6,255 nucleotides of DNA. Source: Pseudomonadota bacterium (GTDB taxonomy: Bacteria > Pseudomonadota > Gammaproteobacteria > JAKAQQ01). The position numbers and the translations under genes are program-made. Of this stretch, positions 1-6,246 are shown in pieces. The stretch is taken from contig JAKAQQ010000053.1 of assembly GCA_021819635.1 (NCBI GenBank), positions 1 through 6,255 of the forward strand, read 5' to 3'. The notes beneath the pieces were generated by a model, which worked only from the letters and a program-made list of their open reading frames with translations, was not told where the DNA came from and did no database searches. Every line of letters starts with the position of its first letter. Position 1 is the first letter of the stretch.

Positions 1-346
1 GGCGGCCTTCGGCGTCGTAGGCACGTGCGAGAAGGGGGCCCGAAACGGTTCGCGATCGGGAGGGGGCGTGGCGGAGAACGGCGGGAAAGAAAACCGCGAG
101 GCGACGTGGGCTCCACCAGACACGGGGGCAGCTTGTTGGGTCGAGAATGTCCTTCTTCTCAAGGACACAGCCATCGGAGGTCAACCAGACGTCAGGGGGC
201 TCACCCGGGTCGAGAAGAAGCTTCTCCCGCACAAGGAGCGAGCCCACCGTGTCACGAAGGGCGAGGGCGAGCGTCGGTTGCGCGGCCGGAGGGAGTTCCT
301 CGCAGCCGAGCTCGAGAAGGAGAGGACGAACGGTTTCGGTGGTCAC
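1..346 (-). CDS. glyS: Glycine--tRNA ligase beta subunit, N-terminal part (runs off the left edge)
   Basis: The frame is open from a GTG at 346 down to base 1 (115 codons), with no stop. The product is the start of the beta subunit of the alpha2-beta2 glycyl-tRNA synthetase, which contributes tRNA recognition to cytoplasmic glycine charging. Seen directly: residues 9-22 read [14 protein letters not shown], matching the family's N-terminal EIGTEELPP signature; residues 79-85 contain SPRRLA, matching the conserved APRRLA; residues 102-115 contain [14 protein letters not shown], matching the GPAIAQAFDAEG block. The GTG overlaps the glyQ stop as GTGA, so the two subunits are probably translationally coupled. 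Odd: compared with E. coli GlyS as I remember it, about 24 extra residues lie between the EELPP and PRRLA blocks (about residues 46-77). There is no ATG, so the gene is easily missed. Confidence 0.9.
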   Translation of the reverse strand, partial: MTTETVRPLLLELGCEELPPAAQPTLALALRDTVGSLLVREKLLLDPGEPPDVWLTSDGCVLEKKDILDPTSCPRVWWSPRRLAVFFPAVLRHAPSRSRTVSGPLLARAYDAEGR

Positions 347-1206
347 GGTGCTGGGGACGCTCCCCCGAGGTGCTGCTCCGCCACCGCCTGTGCCAGACGG
401 CGGATCCGGAGAACGTGGTCTTGGCGGCTTCGGACGCTCAAAGCGTGTCGGGCGTCCAGGAGGTTAAAAGCGTGCGACGCGAGGATCACCTCCTCGTAGG
501 CCGGGAGCACAAGCGCCGAGGAGAGGAGCCTGAGGGCGTCGCGGACGTGGGCTTCGAAGCGTTCCCGCAGGACGACGGTGTCCGCTTCCTCAAAGTTGTA
601 GCGCGACATCTCGCGCTCGTAACGCTTGTAGAGATCGCCGTAGGTGAGGTGGCCGCGGCGCGCCCAAGGGAGGGCGAACATGTCGTCGCAAGCGTTGAGG
701 TACATGGTGAGGCGCTCGACGCCGTAGGTGATTTCGCCGGTTACGGGGCGGCATTCCTGGCCTCCGACCTGCTGGAAGTAGGTGAACTGGGCAATTTCCA
801 TGCCGTTCAGCCAGACCTCCCAGCCGAGGCCCCAGGCCCCGAGCGTGGGCGATTCCCAGTTGTCCTCGACAAAACGGACATCGTCGGTTTGGAGGTCGAT
901 CCCGAGGCGTGTCAGGGACGCCAGGAAAAGGTCCTGAAAATCGGCGGGCGGCGGCTTGAGCAGGACCTGGAACTGGTAGTAGAGCTGGCTTCTGTTGGGG
1001 TTCTCCCCGTAACGCCCGTCCTGGGGGCGACGGCAAGGCTGGAGAAAGGCGGCCCTCCAGGGTTCGGGGCCGAGGGCGCGAAGGAAAGTCTGGGGATGGA
1101 ACGTGGCCGCGCCCATGGGGAGATCGTAGGGGGGGATCCACGCACAGTCGAACTCGGCCCAGTAGCCCTGTAGGGCCTGGACGACGTCGGTGAAACCCGG
1201 ATTCAC
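343..1206 (-). CDS. glyQ: Glycine--tRNA ligase alpha subunit
   Basis: Catalytic subunit of the heterotetrameric glycyl-tRNA synthetase; it activates glycine with ATP and transfers it to tRNA-Gly in the cytoplasm. The protein has 287 residues from the chosen start; E. coli GlyQ has 303. Signatures seen: LGPEPW near residue 45, [10 protein letters not shown] at 63-72, YYQFQV at 76-81, [21 protein letters not shown] at about 112-132, FTYFQQVGG at 141-149, and FNLLDAR near the C-terminus. The GTG at 1206 is preferred to the ATG at 1254. A GAGGA ribosome site lies six bases upstream, the protein then begins [16 protein letters not shown] like known GlyQ, and the likely -10 box at 1256-1261 would place the transcript start below the ATG. 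The family's GAGT stretch reads GAAT here (about 32-35). The gene is transcribed divergently from glnA and overlaps glyS by four bases. Confidence 0.95.
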   Translation of the reverse strand: MNPGFTDVVQALQGYWAEFDCAWIPPYDLPMGAATFHPQTFLRALGPEPWRAAFLQPCRRPQDGRYGENPNRSQLYYQFQVLLKPPPADFQDLFLASLTRLGIDLQTDDVRFVEDNWESPTLGAWGLGWEVWLNGMEIAQFTYFQQVGGQECRPVTGEITYGVERLTMYLNACDDMFALPWARRGHLTYGDLYKRYEREMSRYNFEEADTVVLRERFEAHVRDALRLLSSALVLPAYEEVILASHAFNLLDARHALSVRSRQDHVLRIRRLAQAVAEQHLGGASPAP

Positions 1207-1212
1207 GGTTCG

Positions 1213-1217
1213 TCCTC
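1213..1217 (-). promoter_or_regulatory. Ribosome binding site deciding the glyQ GTG start
   Basis: On the minus strand GAGGA lies six bases before the GTG at 1206-1204. This is good spacing for a Shine-Dalgarno site and is the main reason for choosing GTG over the in-frame ATG at 1254-1252. Confidence 0.65.
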
Positions 1218-1227
1218 GGATCGGCGT

Positions 1228-1241
1228 GCGCCCCAAGGCGC
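1228..1241. repeat. Perfect 5-bp inverted repeat (GCGCC-CCAA-GGCGC) in the glyQ-glnA control region
   Basis: The arms GCGCC (1228-1232) and GGCGC (1237-1241) are exact reverse complements around CCAA. It lies in the presumed glyQ leader, 21 bases before the GTG start, where the RNA could fold into a tight hairpin. Its centre is also about 190 bases upstream of the predicted glnA transcription start. It resembles the NtrC operator pattern (GCACC-N5-GGTGC) but has G for A, a matching C for T, and a spacer one base shorter. An NtrC site is therefore only a possibility, and a chance palindrome in GC-rich DNA is quite possible. Confidence 0.3.
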
Positions 1242-1255
1242 GGGCGTGGGACATC

Positions 1256-1261
1256 AGTATA
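1256..1261 (-). promoter_or_regulatory. Likely -10 box of the glyQS promoter
   Basis: The minus strand reads TATACT, five of six matches to the housekeeping -10 consensus, and it stands out in very GC-rich surroundings. Transcription would begin near 1248-1250, giving a leader of about 42-45 bases to the GTG at 1206. No convincing -35 hexamer is visible 16-18 bases upstream (that stretch reads GC-rich), so the promoter may be weak or activator-dependent. Confidence 0.5.
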
Positions 1262-1397
1262 GCGGCCGCCCTTCGGTCGGGGCCGTCCCGTCCCGTAATG
1301 GCACAAGAGTCCCAAAGCGGGGCCTCCGGACGTGACGGGCCGGTGAGACAAGAAGGTTCTGGGGGAGCGCCCACAAGCGTCTGGACCCCAGCGCCTT

Positions 1398-1414
1398 CTG
1401 GCACGCTTCTTGCC
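1398..1414 (+). promoter_or_regulatory. Sigma-54 (RpoN) promoter of glnA
   Basis: The sequence CTGGCACG (1398-1405), four bases, then TTGCC (1410-1414) matches the sigma-54 consensus YTGGCACG-N4-TTGCW at all but the last position. The invariant GG (1400-1401) and GC (1412-1413) are separated by the required ten bases. The transcription start is expected near 1424-1425, leaving about 32 leader bases before the glnA ATG. Sigma-54 promoters need an enhancer-binding activator, and the NtrC encoded downstream in the same array is the obvious candidate. This predicts glnA induction under nitrogen limitation. Confidence 0.9.
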
Positions 1415-1456
1415 TCATCTCTTCTGTCCATCCCTGCGTCCCTGCGGAGCCCCCCC

Positions 1457-2866
1457 ATGCATCCGAAAGAAGTCGTCGCTCTTATCGCCGAGACCGGTGT
1501 CCGTTTCGTCGACCTGCGCTTTACCGACACGCTCGGCAAGGAACAGCACGTGACCGTCACCGCCTCCCTCGTCGACGAGGGCTTCTTTGCCGAGGGCAAG
1601 ATGTTCGACGGGTCGTCGATCGTCGGCTGGCGGCACATCGAAGATTCGGACATGATCCTCAAGCCCGATCCGGCGACAGCCGTCGTCGATCCCTTCTCGG
1701 AGGAGCGGACGCTGGTCCTCTGGTGCGACGTCCACGACCCGCTGACGCTCGGCCCCTACGCGCGCGACCCGCGTTCCATCGCGCGCCGCGCCGAGGAGTA
1801 CCTGCGCCGGAGCGGCGTGGCCGATGCGGCCTACTTTGGTCCGGAGCACGAGTTCTTCGTCTTCGACGACGTCCGCTGGTCGGTCGAGCCGCAGCAGGCG
1901 TTCTACAGCATCGATTCCCGAGAGGGGATCTGGAACAGCGGACGTGAGTACCCCGAAGGGAATTCCGGACACCGGCCGCGGGCCAAGGCCGGCTACATGC
2001 CGACTCCACCGGTCGACGCGCTTCAGGGTTTTCGCAACGCCGTCGTCCGCGAGCTTCTCGATCTCGGGTTGCCCGCCGAAGTCCACCACCACGAGGTCGC
2101 CACCGGGGGACAGTGCGAGATTGGTCTCGCCTTCAACACCCTTGTGCGCAAGGCCGACGAGACCCAGATCCTCAAGTACGTGGTCTTCAACGTCGCCGCC
2201 CGGATGGGACTGACGGCGACCTTCATGCCGAAACCCATCGTGGGCGACAACGGCAGCGGCATGCACATCCACACGTCTCTCGGCAAGGGCGGGAAGAACC
2301 TTTTTGCCGGCAAGGAATACGGTGGCCTGAGTCCGCTCGCGCTTCACTACATCGGGGGGATCATCCACCACGCCAAAGCCTTGAACGCGCTTCTCAATCC
2401 CACCACGAACAGCTACCGGCGGCTCGTCCCGGGCTTCGAGGCCCCGGTCAAGCTGGCCTACTCGTCGCGCAACCGTTCGGCCTCGATCCGCATCCCGTAC
2501 GCGGCCTCGGACAAGGGGCGGCGCCTCGAGATCCGGTTCCCGGACGGTCTTGCCAACCCCTATCTCGGATTTGCGGCCCTTCTCCTCGCCGGACTCGACG
2601 GCGTCGCGCGCAAACTCGATCCCGGAGCGGCGACCGATCGGGATCTCTACGAACTCCCGCCGGAAGAGGACCGCAAGATTCCGCAGGTGGCCTACAGCCT
2701 CGAGGAGGCGCTTGACGCGCTCGATCGTGACCGCGCCTTCCTCACCTCCGGGGGGGTGTTCACGGACGACGCGATCGACGCCTACATCGCCGTCAAGCGC
2801 GAGGAGGTGAGCCGCGTACGGATCTGCACCGTGCCGGTCGAGTTCGAGCTTTACTACTCGCTTTGA
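1457..2866 (+). CDS. glnA: Glutamine synthetase type I (GSI-beta, adenylylation-regulated)
   Basis: Makes glutamine from glutamate, ammonia and ATP in the cytoplasm as a dodecamer; this is the main ammonium-assimilating enzyme. The protein has 469 residues, the same length as E. coli GlnA, and aligns along its whole length. Seen: [16 protein letters not shown] (about 17-32), Asp51 in MFDGSS, metal ligands Glu130 and Glu132 in [20 protein letters not shown], catalytic-site NGSGMH (265-270, His270), the flap Glu328 in VPGFEAP, and NRSASIRIP. Tyr398 in LYELPPEE is the adenylylation tyrosine, so control by GlnE with PII proteins is expected. The ATG at 1457 has GGAG seven bases upstream (1446-1449). 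The frame stays open upstream to 1190, but that stretch holds the sigma-54 promoter and is not coding. Transcription is probably NtrC-dependent. Confidence 0.98.
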   Translation: MHPKEVVALIAETGVRFVDLRFTDTLGKEQHVTVTASLVDEGFFAEGKMFDGSSIVGWRHIEDSDMILKPDPATAVVDPFSEERTLVLWCDVHDPLTLGPYARDPRSIARRAEEYLRRSGVADAAYFGPEHEFFVFDDVRWSVEPQQAFYSIDSREGIWNSGREYPEGNSGHRPRAKAGYMPTPPVDALQGFRNAVVRELLDLGLPAEVHHHEVATGGQCEIGLAFNTLVRKADETQILKYVVFNVAARMGLTATFMPKPIVGDNGSGMHIHTSLGKGGKNLFAGKEYGGLSPLALHYIGGIIHHAKALNALLNPTTNSYRRLVPGFEAPVKLAYSSRNRSASIRIPYAASDKGRRLEIRFPDGLANPYLGFAALLLAGLDGVARKLDPGAATDRDLYELPPEEDRKIPQVAYSLEEALDALDRDRAFLTSGGVFTDDAIDAYIAVKREEVSRVRICTVPVEFELYYSL

Positions 2867-2872
2867 GAGGAC

Positions 2873-2897
2873 CGCCGGGACGGGGGGAGGCCCGGCG
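2873..2897 (+). other. Hairpin just after glnA
   Basis: CGCCGGG (2873-2879) and CCCGGCG (2891-2897) form a perfect seven-base stem with an 11-base loop, starting seven bases after the glnA stop. No T-run follows, so this is not a standard intrinsic terminator. It could limit read-through or protect the glnA 3' end, which would let glnA be expressed far above ntrBC. That role is inferred. Confidence 0.4.
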
Positions 2898-2937
2898 CGG
2901 GTTGCAGGGCGAGGGCGGGCGGGATAAGCTTTAACGC

Positions 2938-3510
2938 ATGACACGCTTCTGGCTCCTTGCGCTCGCCCTCGTCCCGACGGTTCTCTGCGCCCAGCCGATC
3001 TACACCTGGACCGGCCCACGGGGGACGGTGCACTACGCCGACCACCCCCGCCCGGGGGCCAGGCGCGTCGACCTCGGGGTCGGTCAGGGCTTCGTTCTTC
3101 ACGCCCCTCCCGCCGGCGCAACCGGCGCCCCCGCGCCTTCGGCGAGACGGTCCCCGCCTCGCGCAAGGCGACCGACGGTTCGCATCCAGAGCCCCGCAAA
3201 CGGCGCAACCCTGTTCAACATCGGGGGGGTCACGACCGCCGCGGTGCGGGTCAACGGTCTCCTCCCGGGGGAGGAACTCGTCTATCTGCTCGACGGGAAG
3301 AGGGTCGCGGGACCCACCACCTCGTCAAGTGTGTCTCTCAAGCATGTCTGGCGAGGGACGCACCGGCTTACGGTGCTTCTCCTCAGCCCCTCGGGTCAGT
3401 CCCTCGCCCGGGCCGTCTCCGTCTTCTACGTCCACCAGCACTCGATCCTTCTCCACCCGCATCCGCCGCTCCTCGCGTCGGTCGTGCCGCGGGCGCCCGC
3501 ACGTCCTTGA
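2938..3510 (+). CDS. Secreted DUF4124-domain protein with C-terminal Ig-like region
   Basis: A 190-residue protein of unknown function. Residues 1-18 form a typical Sec signal peptide (MTRFW, then a Leu/Ala/Val core, with possible cleavage after Ala18 in LCA-QP), so it is probably periplasmic. The cysteine at 17 does not fit a lipobox, having Leu just before it. Residues 21-40 (IYTWTGPRGTVHYADHPRPG) match the DUF4124 pattern of an aromatic-rich strand followed by G-x-x-H-Y-x-D. A Pro/Ala/Arg-rich linker (about 55-80) leads to a beta-rich region (about 81-165) with QSPANGATLF, LLDGKRVAGP and RGTHRLTVLLL, which looks like an immunoglobulin-like fold. The ATG has only a weak ribosome site. A DUF4124 gene between glnA and ntrB is, to my knowledge, a recurrent gammaproteobacterial arrangement. 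The stop overlaps a TTG that could start ntrB. Confidence 0.88.
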   Translation: MTRFWLLALALVPTVLCAQPIYTWTGPRGTVHYADHPRPGARRVDLGVGQGFVLHAPPAGATGAPAPSARRSPPRARRPTVRIQSPANGATLFNIGGVTTAAVRVNGLLPGEELVYLLDGKRVAGPTTSSSVSLKHVWRGTHRLTVLLLSPSGQSLARAVSVFYVHQHSILLHPHPPLLASVVPRAPARP

Positions 3511-3542
3511 ACGCGGCGCCGGTCGCCGTCGGCCCGGGGGAC

Positions 3543-3547
3543 GAGGA
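3543..3547 (+). promoter_or_regulatory. Ribosome binding site deciding the ntrB GTG start
   Basis: GAGGA lies at 3543-3547, with five bases between GAGG and the GTG at 3552. The alternative TTG at 3507, which overlaps the previous stop as TTGA, has no purine-rich site in front of it. Confidence 0.5.
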
Positions 3548-3551
3548 CCGC

Positions 3552-4604
3552 GTGCGGCGGATCGGCGATCGGGAAGGCCCGGATCCGGCCGCGCTTCTCG
3601 CGCAGCTCGCCACCGCCGTCCTGTGCGTCGACGACGATCTCTGCGTTCACCACGCCAATCCCGCGGCGCAGGAGCTTCTCGGCCTTGCCCGGGGAGGCCG
3701 GGGCGAGATCGCCCGTGCCCTTCTTCCTCTGGCCGGGGATTTCCGGCGTCTCCTCCAGCGCTGGGAGATGCGGACTTACCGCGAGCACCGGATCGAGGTC
3801 TCCGGGCGCGTGCTTACCGTCGACTGCGTGGTCGCGCCCTGCGCCGAAAACCTGGTTCTGGTCGAACTCACCCCGCTTGACCGCCATCTTCTCATCAGCG
3901 GGGAGGACGCCCTCAACGAGCGGCATCAGGCGGCGCGCCACCTCGTCCGCGCGCTTGCCCACGAGGTCCGCAATCCCCTCGCGGGTGTCCGCGGGGCCGC
4001 GCAGCTGCTCGCCCGACGGTACCCCGAAGATGCGGAAGGCCGCGCCTGCACGGAGGTGATCCTCCAAGAAGTCGACCGTCTCTCGCGCCTGGTCGAACGT
4101 CTCCTCGGTCCGCGCCTCCCGTCGGAGCGGAAGACGATCAACGTCCACGAACCGGTCGAGCACGTCGCCCGGCTCACCGGAAGCGAGAACCATCCGGATC
4201 TTCGCCTGGTTCGTGATTACGACCCGAGCCTGCCCGGGCTCCTGGCCGACCCCGAGCAGATCGTCCAGGCTCTTCTCAACCTCGTGCGCAACGCCCGCGA
4301 GGCGATGGCCGACCGTGGGACGGTCACGCTGCGCACTCGGGTCGAGCGTCAGTACACGATTCAGGGCCGGCGTCATCCCCTCGTCGTCCGTGTCGATGTG
4401 GTTGACACCGGGCCGGGAGTGCCCGGGGAACTGCGCGAAAAACTTTTTCTTCCGCTGGTAAGCGGGAGCGGGCGGAGCACCGGGCTCGGGTTGGCCATCG
4501 CCCAGGATCTCGTCCAGCGGCACGGTGGGCTCATCGAGTGGCGAAGCCGGCCCGGAGAGACCGTCTTCTCGATCCTTCTCCCGGTGGCGGAGGTGACGGG
4601 CTGA
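3552..4604 (+). CDS. glnL: Nitrogen regulation sensor histidine kinase NtrB (NRII)
   Basis: Cytoplasmic kinase/phosphatase that phosphorylates NtrC when nitrogen is scarce and, bound by PII, dephosphorylates it in excess. The GTG start gives 350 residues, against 349 in E. coli NtrB. Seen: a PAS-type sensor region (about 13-110, with VDDDLCVHHANPAAQELLG); the H-box AHEVRNPLAGVRGAAQLL with phospho-accepting His137; LLGPRLPS; RDYDPSLPGLLADPEQI; the N-box NLVRNAREA (243-251); DTGPGVP (285-291); and TGLGLAIA (310-317) of the ATPase domain. There are no membrane segments, as expected for this family. The start is uncertain: a TTG at 3507 would add 15 residues and couple the gene to the DUF4124 stop, but it lacks a ribosome site. 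The stop overlaps the ntrC ATG (TGATG). Also called ntrB. Confidence 0.96.
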   Translation: MRRIGDREGPDPAALLAQLATAVLCVDDDLCVHHANPAAQELLGLARGGRGEIARALLPLAGDFRRLLQRWEMRTYREHRIEVSGRVLTVDCVVAPCAENLVLVELTPLDRHLLISGEDALNERHQAARHLVRALAHEVRNPLAGVRGAAQLLARRYPEDAEGRACTEVILQEVDRLSRLVERLLGPRLPSERKTINVHEPVEHVARLTGSENHPDLRLVRDYDPSLPGLLADPEQIVQALLNLVRNAREAMADRGTVTLRTRVERQYTIQGRRHPLVVRVDVVDTGPGVPGELREKLFLPLVSGSGRSTGLGLAIAQDLVQRHGGLIEWRSRPGETVFSILLPVAEVTG

Positions 4605-6007
4605 TGTCCGAGATCTGGATCGTCGACGACGAGACCAATCTTCGCTGGGTGCTCGGCCGCGCGCTGGAGGCCGAGGGCTACCGGGTCGAGGGGTTCGCCA
4701 CGGCCGAGGACGCGCTCGTGCGCCTCGCCGAGCGCACGCCGGACGTGCTCATCAGCGACATTCGCCTCCCCGGTCGTGACGGGCTTGCGCTCCTCGAGGA
4801 GCTGCGTCACGGGCGGCCGGATCTTCCGGTCATCGTCGTGACCGCGCACACGGATCTTCCGAACGCACTCGCGGCCTACGGCGGAGGGGCGTTCGAGTAC
4901 CTCCCGAAACCGATCGATCTCGACGAACTCGCCGCCGTGCTCGACCGGGCGCTTCGCGCGCGTGAGCCCACCGCGCTTCCCGCTCCCCCTGTCCCACGCC
5001 CCCCGGCCGAGACCCTCCTCGGCGAGGACCCGGCGATGCAGCGGCTCTTCCGGATCCTCGGGCGCCTCGCGCGGGGGGAGAGCGACGTCCTGATTCTTGG
5101 GGAGACCGGCACGGGGAAGGAGCTCGTCGCCCGCACCCTCCACGCCCACGGGGCCCGTGCCGCGGGACCCTTTGTGGCCGTCAACGCCGCGGCGATCCCC
5201 GAGGATCTCCTCGAATCCGAACTCTTCGGCCACGAGCGCGGGGCCTTTACCGGGGCCGTCGGCCAGCACGCCGGCCGCTTCGAGCAGGCGCGGGGAGGAA
5301 CGCTCTTCCTCGACGAGATCGGGGACATGCCCCTCGCGCTTCAGGCCCGGCTTCTCCGGGTGCTGGCCGAACGGGAGTTCTATCGCCTTGGGGGGCGTCG
5401 CCCGATCGCCGTCGAGGCACGCGTGCTTGCCGCCACCCACCGCGACCTCGCGGTCCTTGTGCGGGAGGGCCGCTTCCGCGAGGATCTCTACCACCGCCTG
5501 AACGCCGTCGGGATCCGCGTGCCCGCGCTGCGTGAGCGGCGGGGGGATATCCCGCTCCTTCTTCGCCATTATCTCGAGGACGCCGCCCGGCGCTTCGGGA
5601 CCGTTCCCAAGGTGCCGACGGAGGGCCTCCTGTCTCGCCTGGCCGCTTGGCCGTGGCCAGGCAACGTCCGCGAACTCCAGAATCTCTGCCGGCGGCTGAC
5701 TCTCGAGGTCCCCGGGGTTGAGATCACCCTCGCGGATCTGCCGGAGGAAATGCGCGGACCAACACGGGTGGGAACACCGCCTGCGGCCTGCGTTCCCGCC
5801 TCTTGGGAGGAGCCGCTTCGGGCGTGGCTACGCTCGTGCCCGGAGGAGGCGTTCGCCGCGACGCTCCACGGACTTGACGATCTCGCCCTCGAAGAGGCCC
5901 TCGGACGAAGCGGCGGGAGGCGCGAAGCGGCCGCCCGCCTCCTCGGCATCGGTCGCAACACCCTCTACCGTCGCCTGCGCGGTCGGCGTGGGGGCAAGAC
6001 GTCGTGA
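4604..6007 (+). CDS. glnG: Nitrogen regulation response regulator NtrC (NRI), sigma-54 activator
   Basis: DNA-binding enhancer protein that, once phosphorylated by NtrB, forms a AAA+ ring and drives open-complex formation by sigma-54 polymerase at nitrogen-regulated promoters. The protein has 467 residues (E. coli 469). The receiver domain (1-118) has Asp8/Asp9, phospho-acceptor Asp52 in SDIRLPG, Thr80 and Lys102. The AAA+ domain (about 138-375) has Walker A GETGTGKE (166-173), the sigma-54 contact loop GAFTGA (213-218), Walker B TLFLDEIGDM (233-242), RFREDLYHRLN (290-300) and WPGNVREL (351-358). A Fis-type helix-turn-helix (about 430-460) contains AAARLLGIGRNTLYRRLRG. All activity residues are intact. 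The ATG at 4604 overlaps the ntrB stop, with GGAGGTGA at 4589-4596. The frame is open to 4538, but the family starts at MSEIWIVDDE. Also called ntrC. Confidence 0.98.
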   Translation: MSEIWIVDDETNLRWVLGRALEAEGYRVEGFATAEDALVRLAERTPDVLISDIRLPGRDGLALLEELRHGRPDLPVIVVTAHTDLPNALAAYGGGAFEYLPKPIDLDELAAVLDRALRAREPTALPAPPVPRPPAETLLGEDPAMQRLFRILGRLARGESDVLILGETGTGKELVARTLHAHGARAAGPFVAVNAAAIPEDLLESELFGHERGAFTGAVGQHAGRFEQARGGTLFLDEIGDMPLALQARLLRVLAEREFYRLGGRRPIAVEARVLAATHRDLAVLVREGRFREDLYHRLNAVGIRVPALRERRGDIPLLLRHYLEDAARRFGTVPKVPTEGLLSRLAAWPWPGNVRELQNLCRRLTLEVPGVEITLADLPEEMRGPTRVGTPPAACVPASWEEPLRAWLRSCPEEAFAATLHGLDDLALEEALGRSGGRREAAARLLGIGRNTLYRRLRGRRGGKTS

Positions 6008-6246
6008 ACGGCAAGGGATGCCGCCCCGGGCGGGGCCGAGCCGCCCTCGTCTGGATCCACGGTTGGCTCGGCGACGGTGGTGGTGCCCGCGTGCTCCAAG
6101 GCCTTGGCCGGAAAGTCGTCGCCGTCGCCCTTCCGGGCTACGGAACGGGCGATATCCGGGAGGCTCCGGGTGTTGCGGCAGGTGTCCGGGCGGCGGCCGC
6201 GGCCGCCGAGGCTCTTCCCGGCCCCGTCCTGGTCGGGCACTCGATG
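6004..6246 (+). CDS. Alpha/beta hydrolase, BioH-like, N-terminal part (cut by the right edge)
   Basis: A GTG at 6004 overlaps the ntrC stop (GTGA) and opens a frame of 81 codons up to 6246. Seen: LVWIHGWLGDG (about 15-25), the beta-strand HGW oxyanion segment of alpha/beta hydrolases; VVAVALPGYGTGD (about 38-50), matching the LPGFG-type turn; and VLVGHSM (75-81), the nucleophile elbow with Ser80. The HGW...LPGYG spacing and small size resemble BioH, the pimeloyl-ACP methyl ester carboxylesterase of biotin synthesis, but the protein is too incomplete to assign and another esterase is possible. The GxSxG motif should continue with Gly after Met81. Instead the sequence turns into adapter-like bases, so I end the genuine coding part at 6246. 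The downstream catalytic Asp and His are not in the window. An ATG at 6018 is out of frame. Confidence 0.8.

Noticed and set aside
25..1173. Long plus-strand open frame of 382 codons
   Set aside because: It lies antisense to glyS and glyQ, both supported by conserved motifs. Its translation is Arg/Gly/Glu-rich with no recognisable domain, typical of the shadow frame of a GC-rich gene.
1207..1254. ATG start at 1254 for glyQ, adding 16 residues
   Set aside because: The ATG lies within about a base of the likely -10 box and ahead of the predicted transcript start. The extra residues do not resemble GlyQ, and the GTG at 1206 has a good ribosome site.
1299..1314. A second TGGCAC element as another sigma-54 promoter
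   Set aside because: The -24 half matches, but the required GC ten bases after GG is absent (CC there), so it fails the basic rule.
1190..1456. Upstream extension of the glnA frame
   Set aside because: The added residues have no similarity to GlnA, the stretch contains the sigma-54 promoter, and the ATG at 1457 gives exactly the family length.
2902..2930. Possible separate promoter (TTGCAG, then TAAGCT) before the DUF4124 gene
   Set aside because: The -10 match is poor and the start would fall on the ATG itself, so it is not convincing.
1415..3208. Minus-strand open frame of 597 codons
   Set aside because: It is antisense to glnA and the start of the DUF4124 gene and crosses two gene boundaries. 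Its composition is low-complexity Arg/Val/Gly, and no family is recognisable.
3426..4523. Minus-strand open frame of 365 codons antisense to ntrB
   Set aside because: The ntrB frame carries all the kinase boxes; the opposite frame has no motif. It is a GC-rich shadow.
4373..5569. Minus-strand open frame of 398 codons antisense to ntrC
   Set aside because: The ntrC frame is complete with Walker and GAFTGA motifs; the reverse frame crosses the ntrB-ntrC boundary and shows nothing recognisable.
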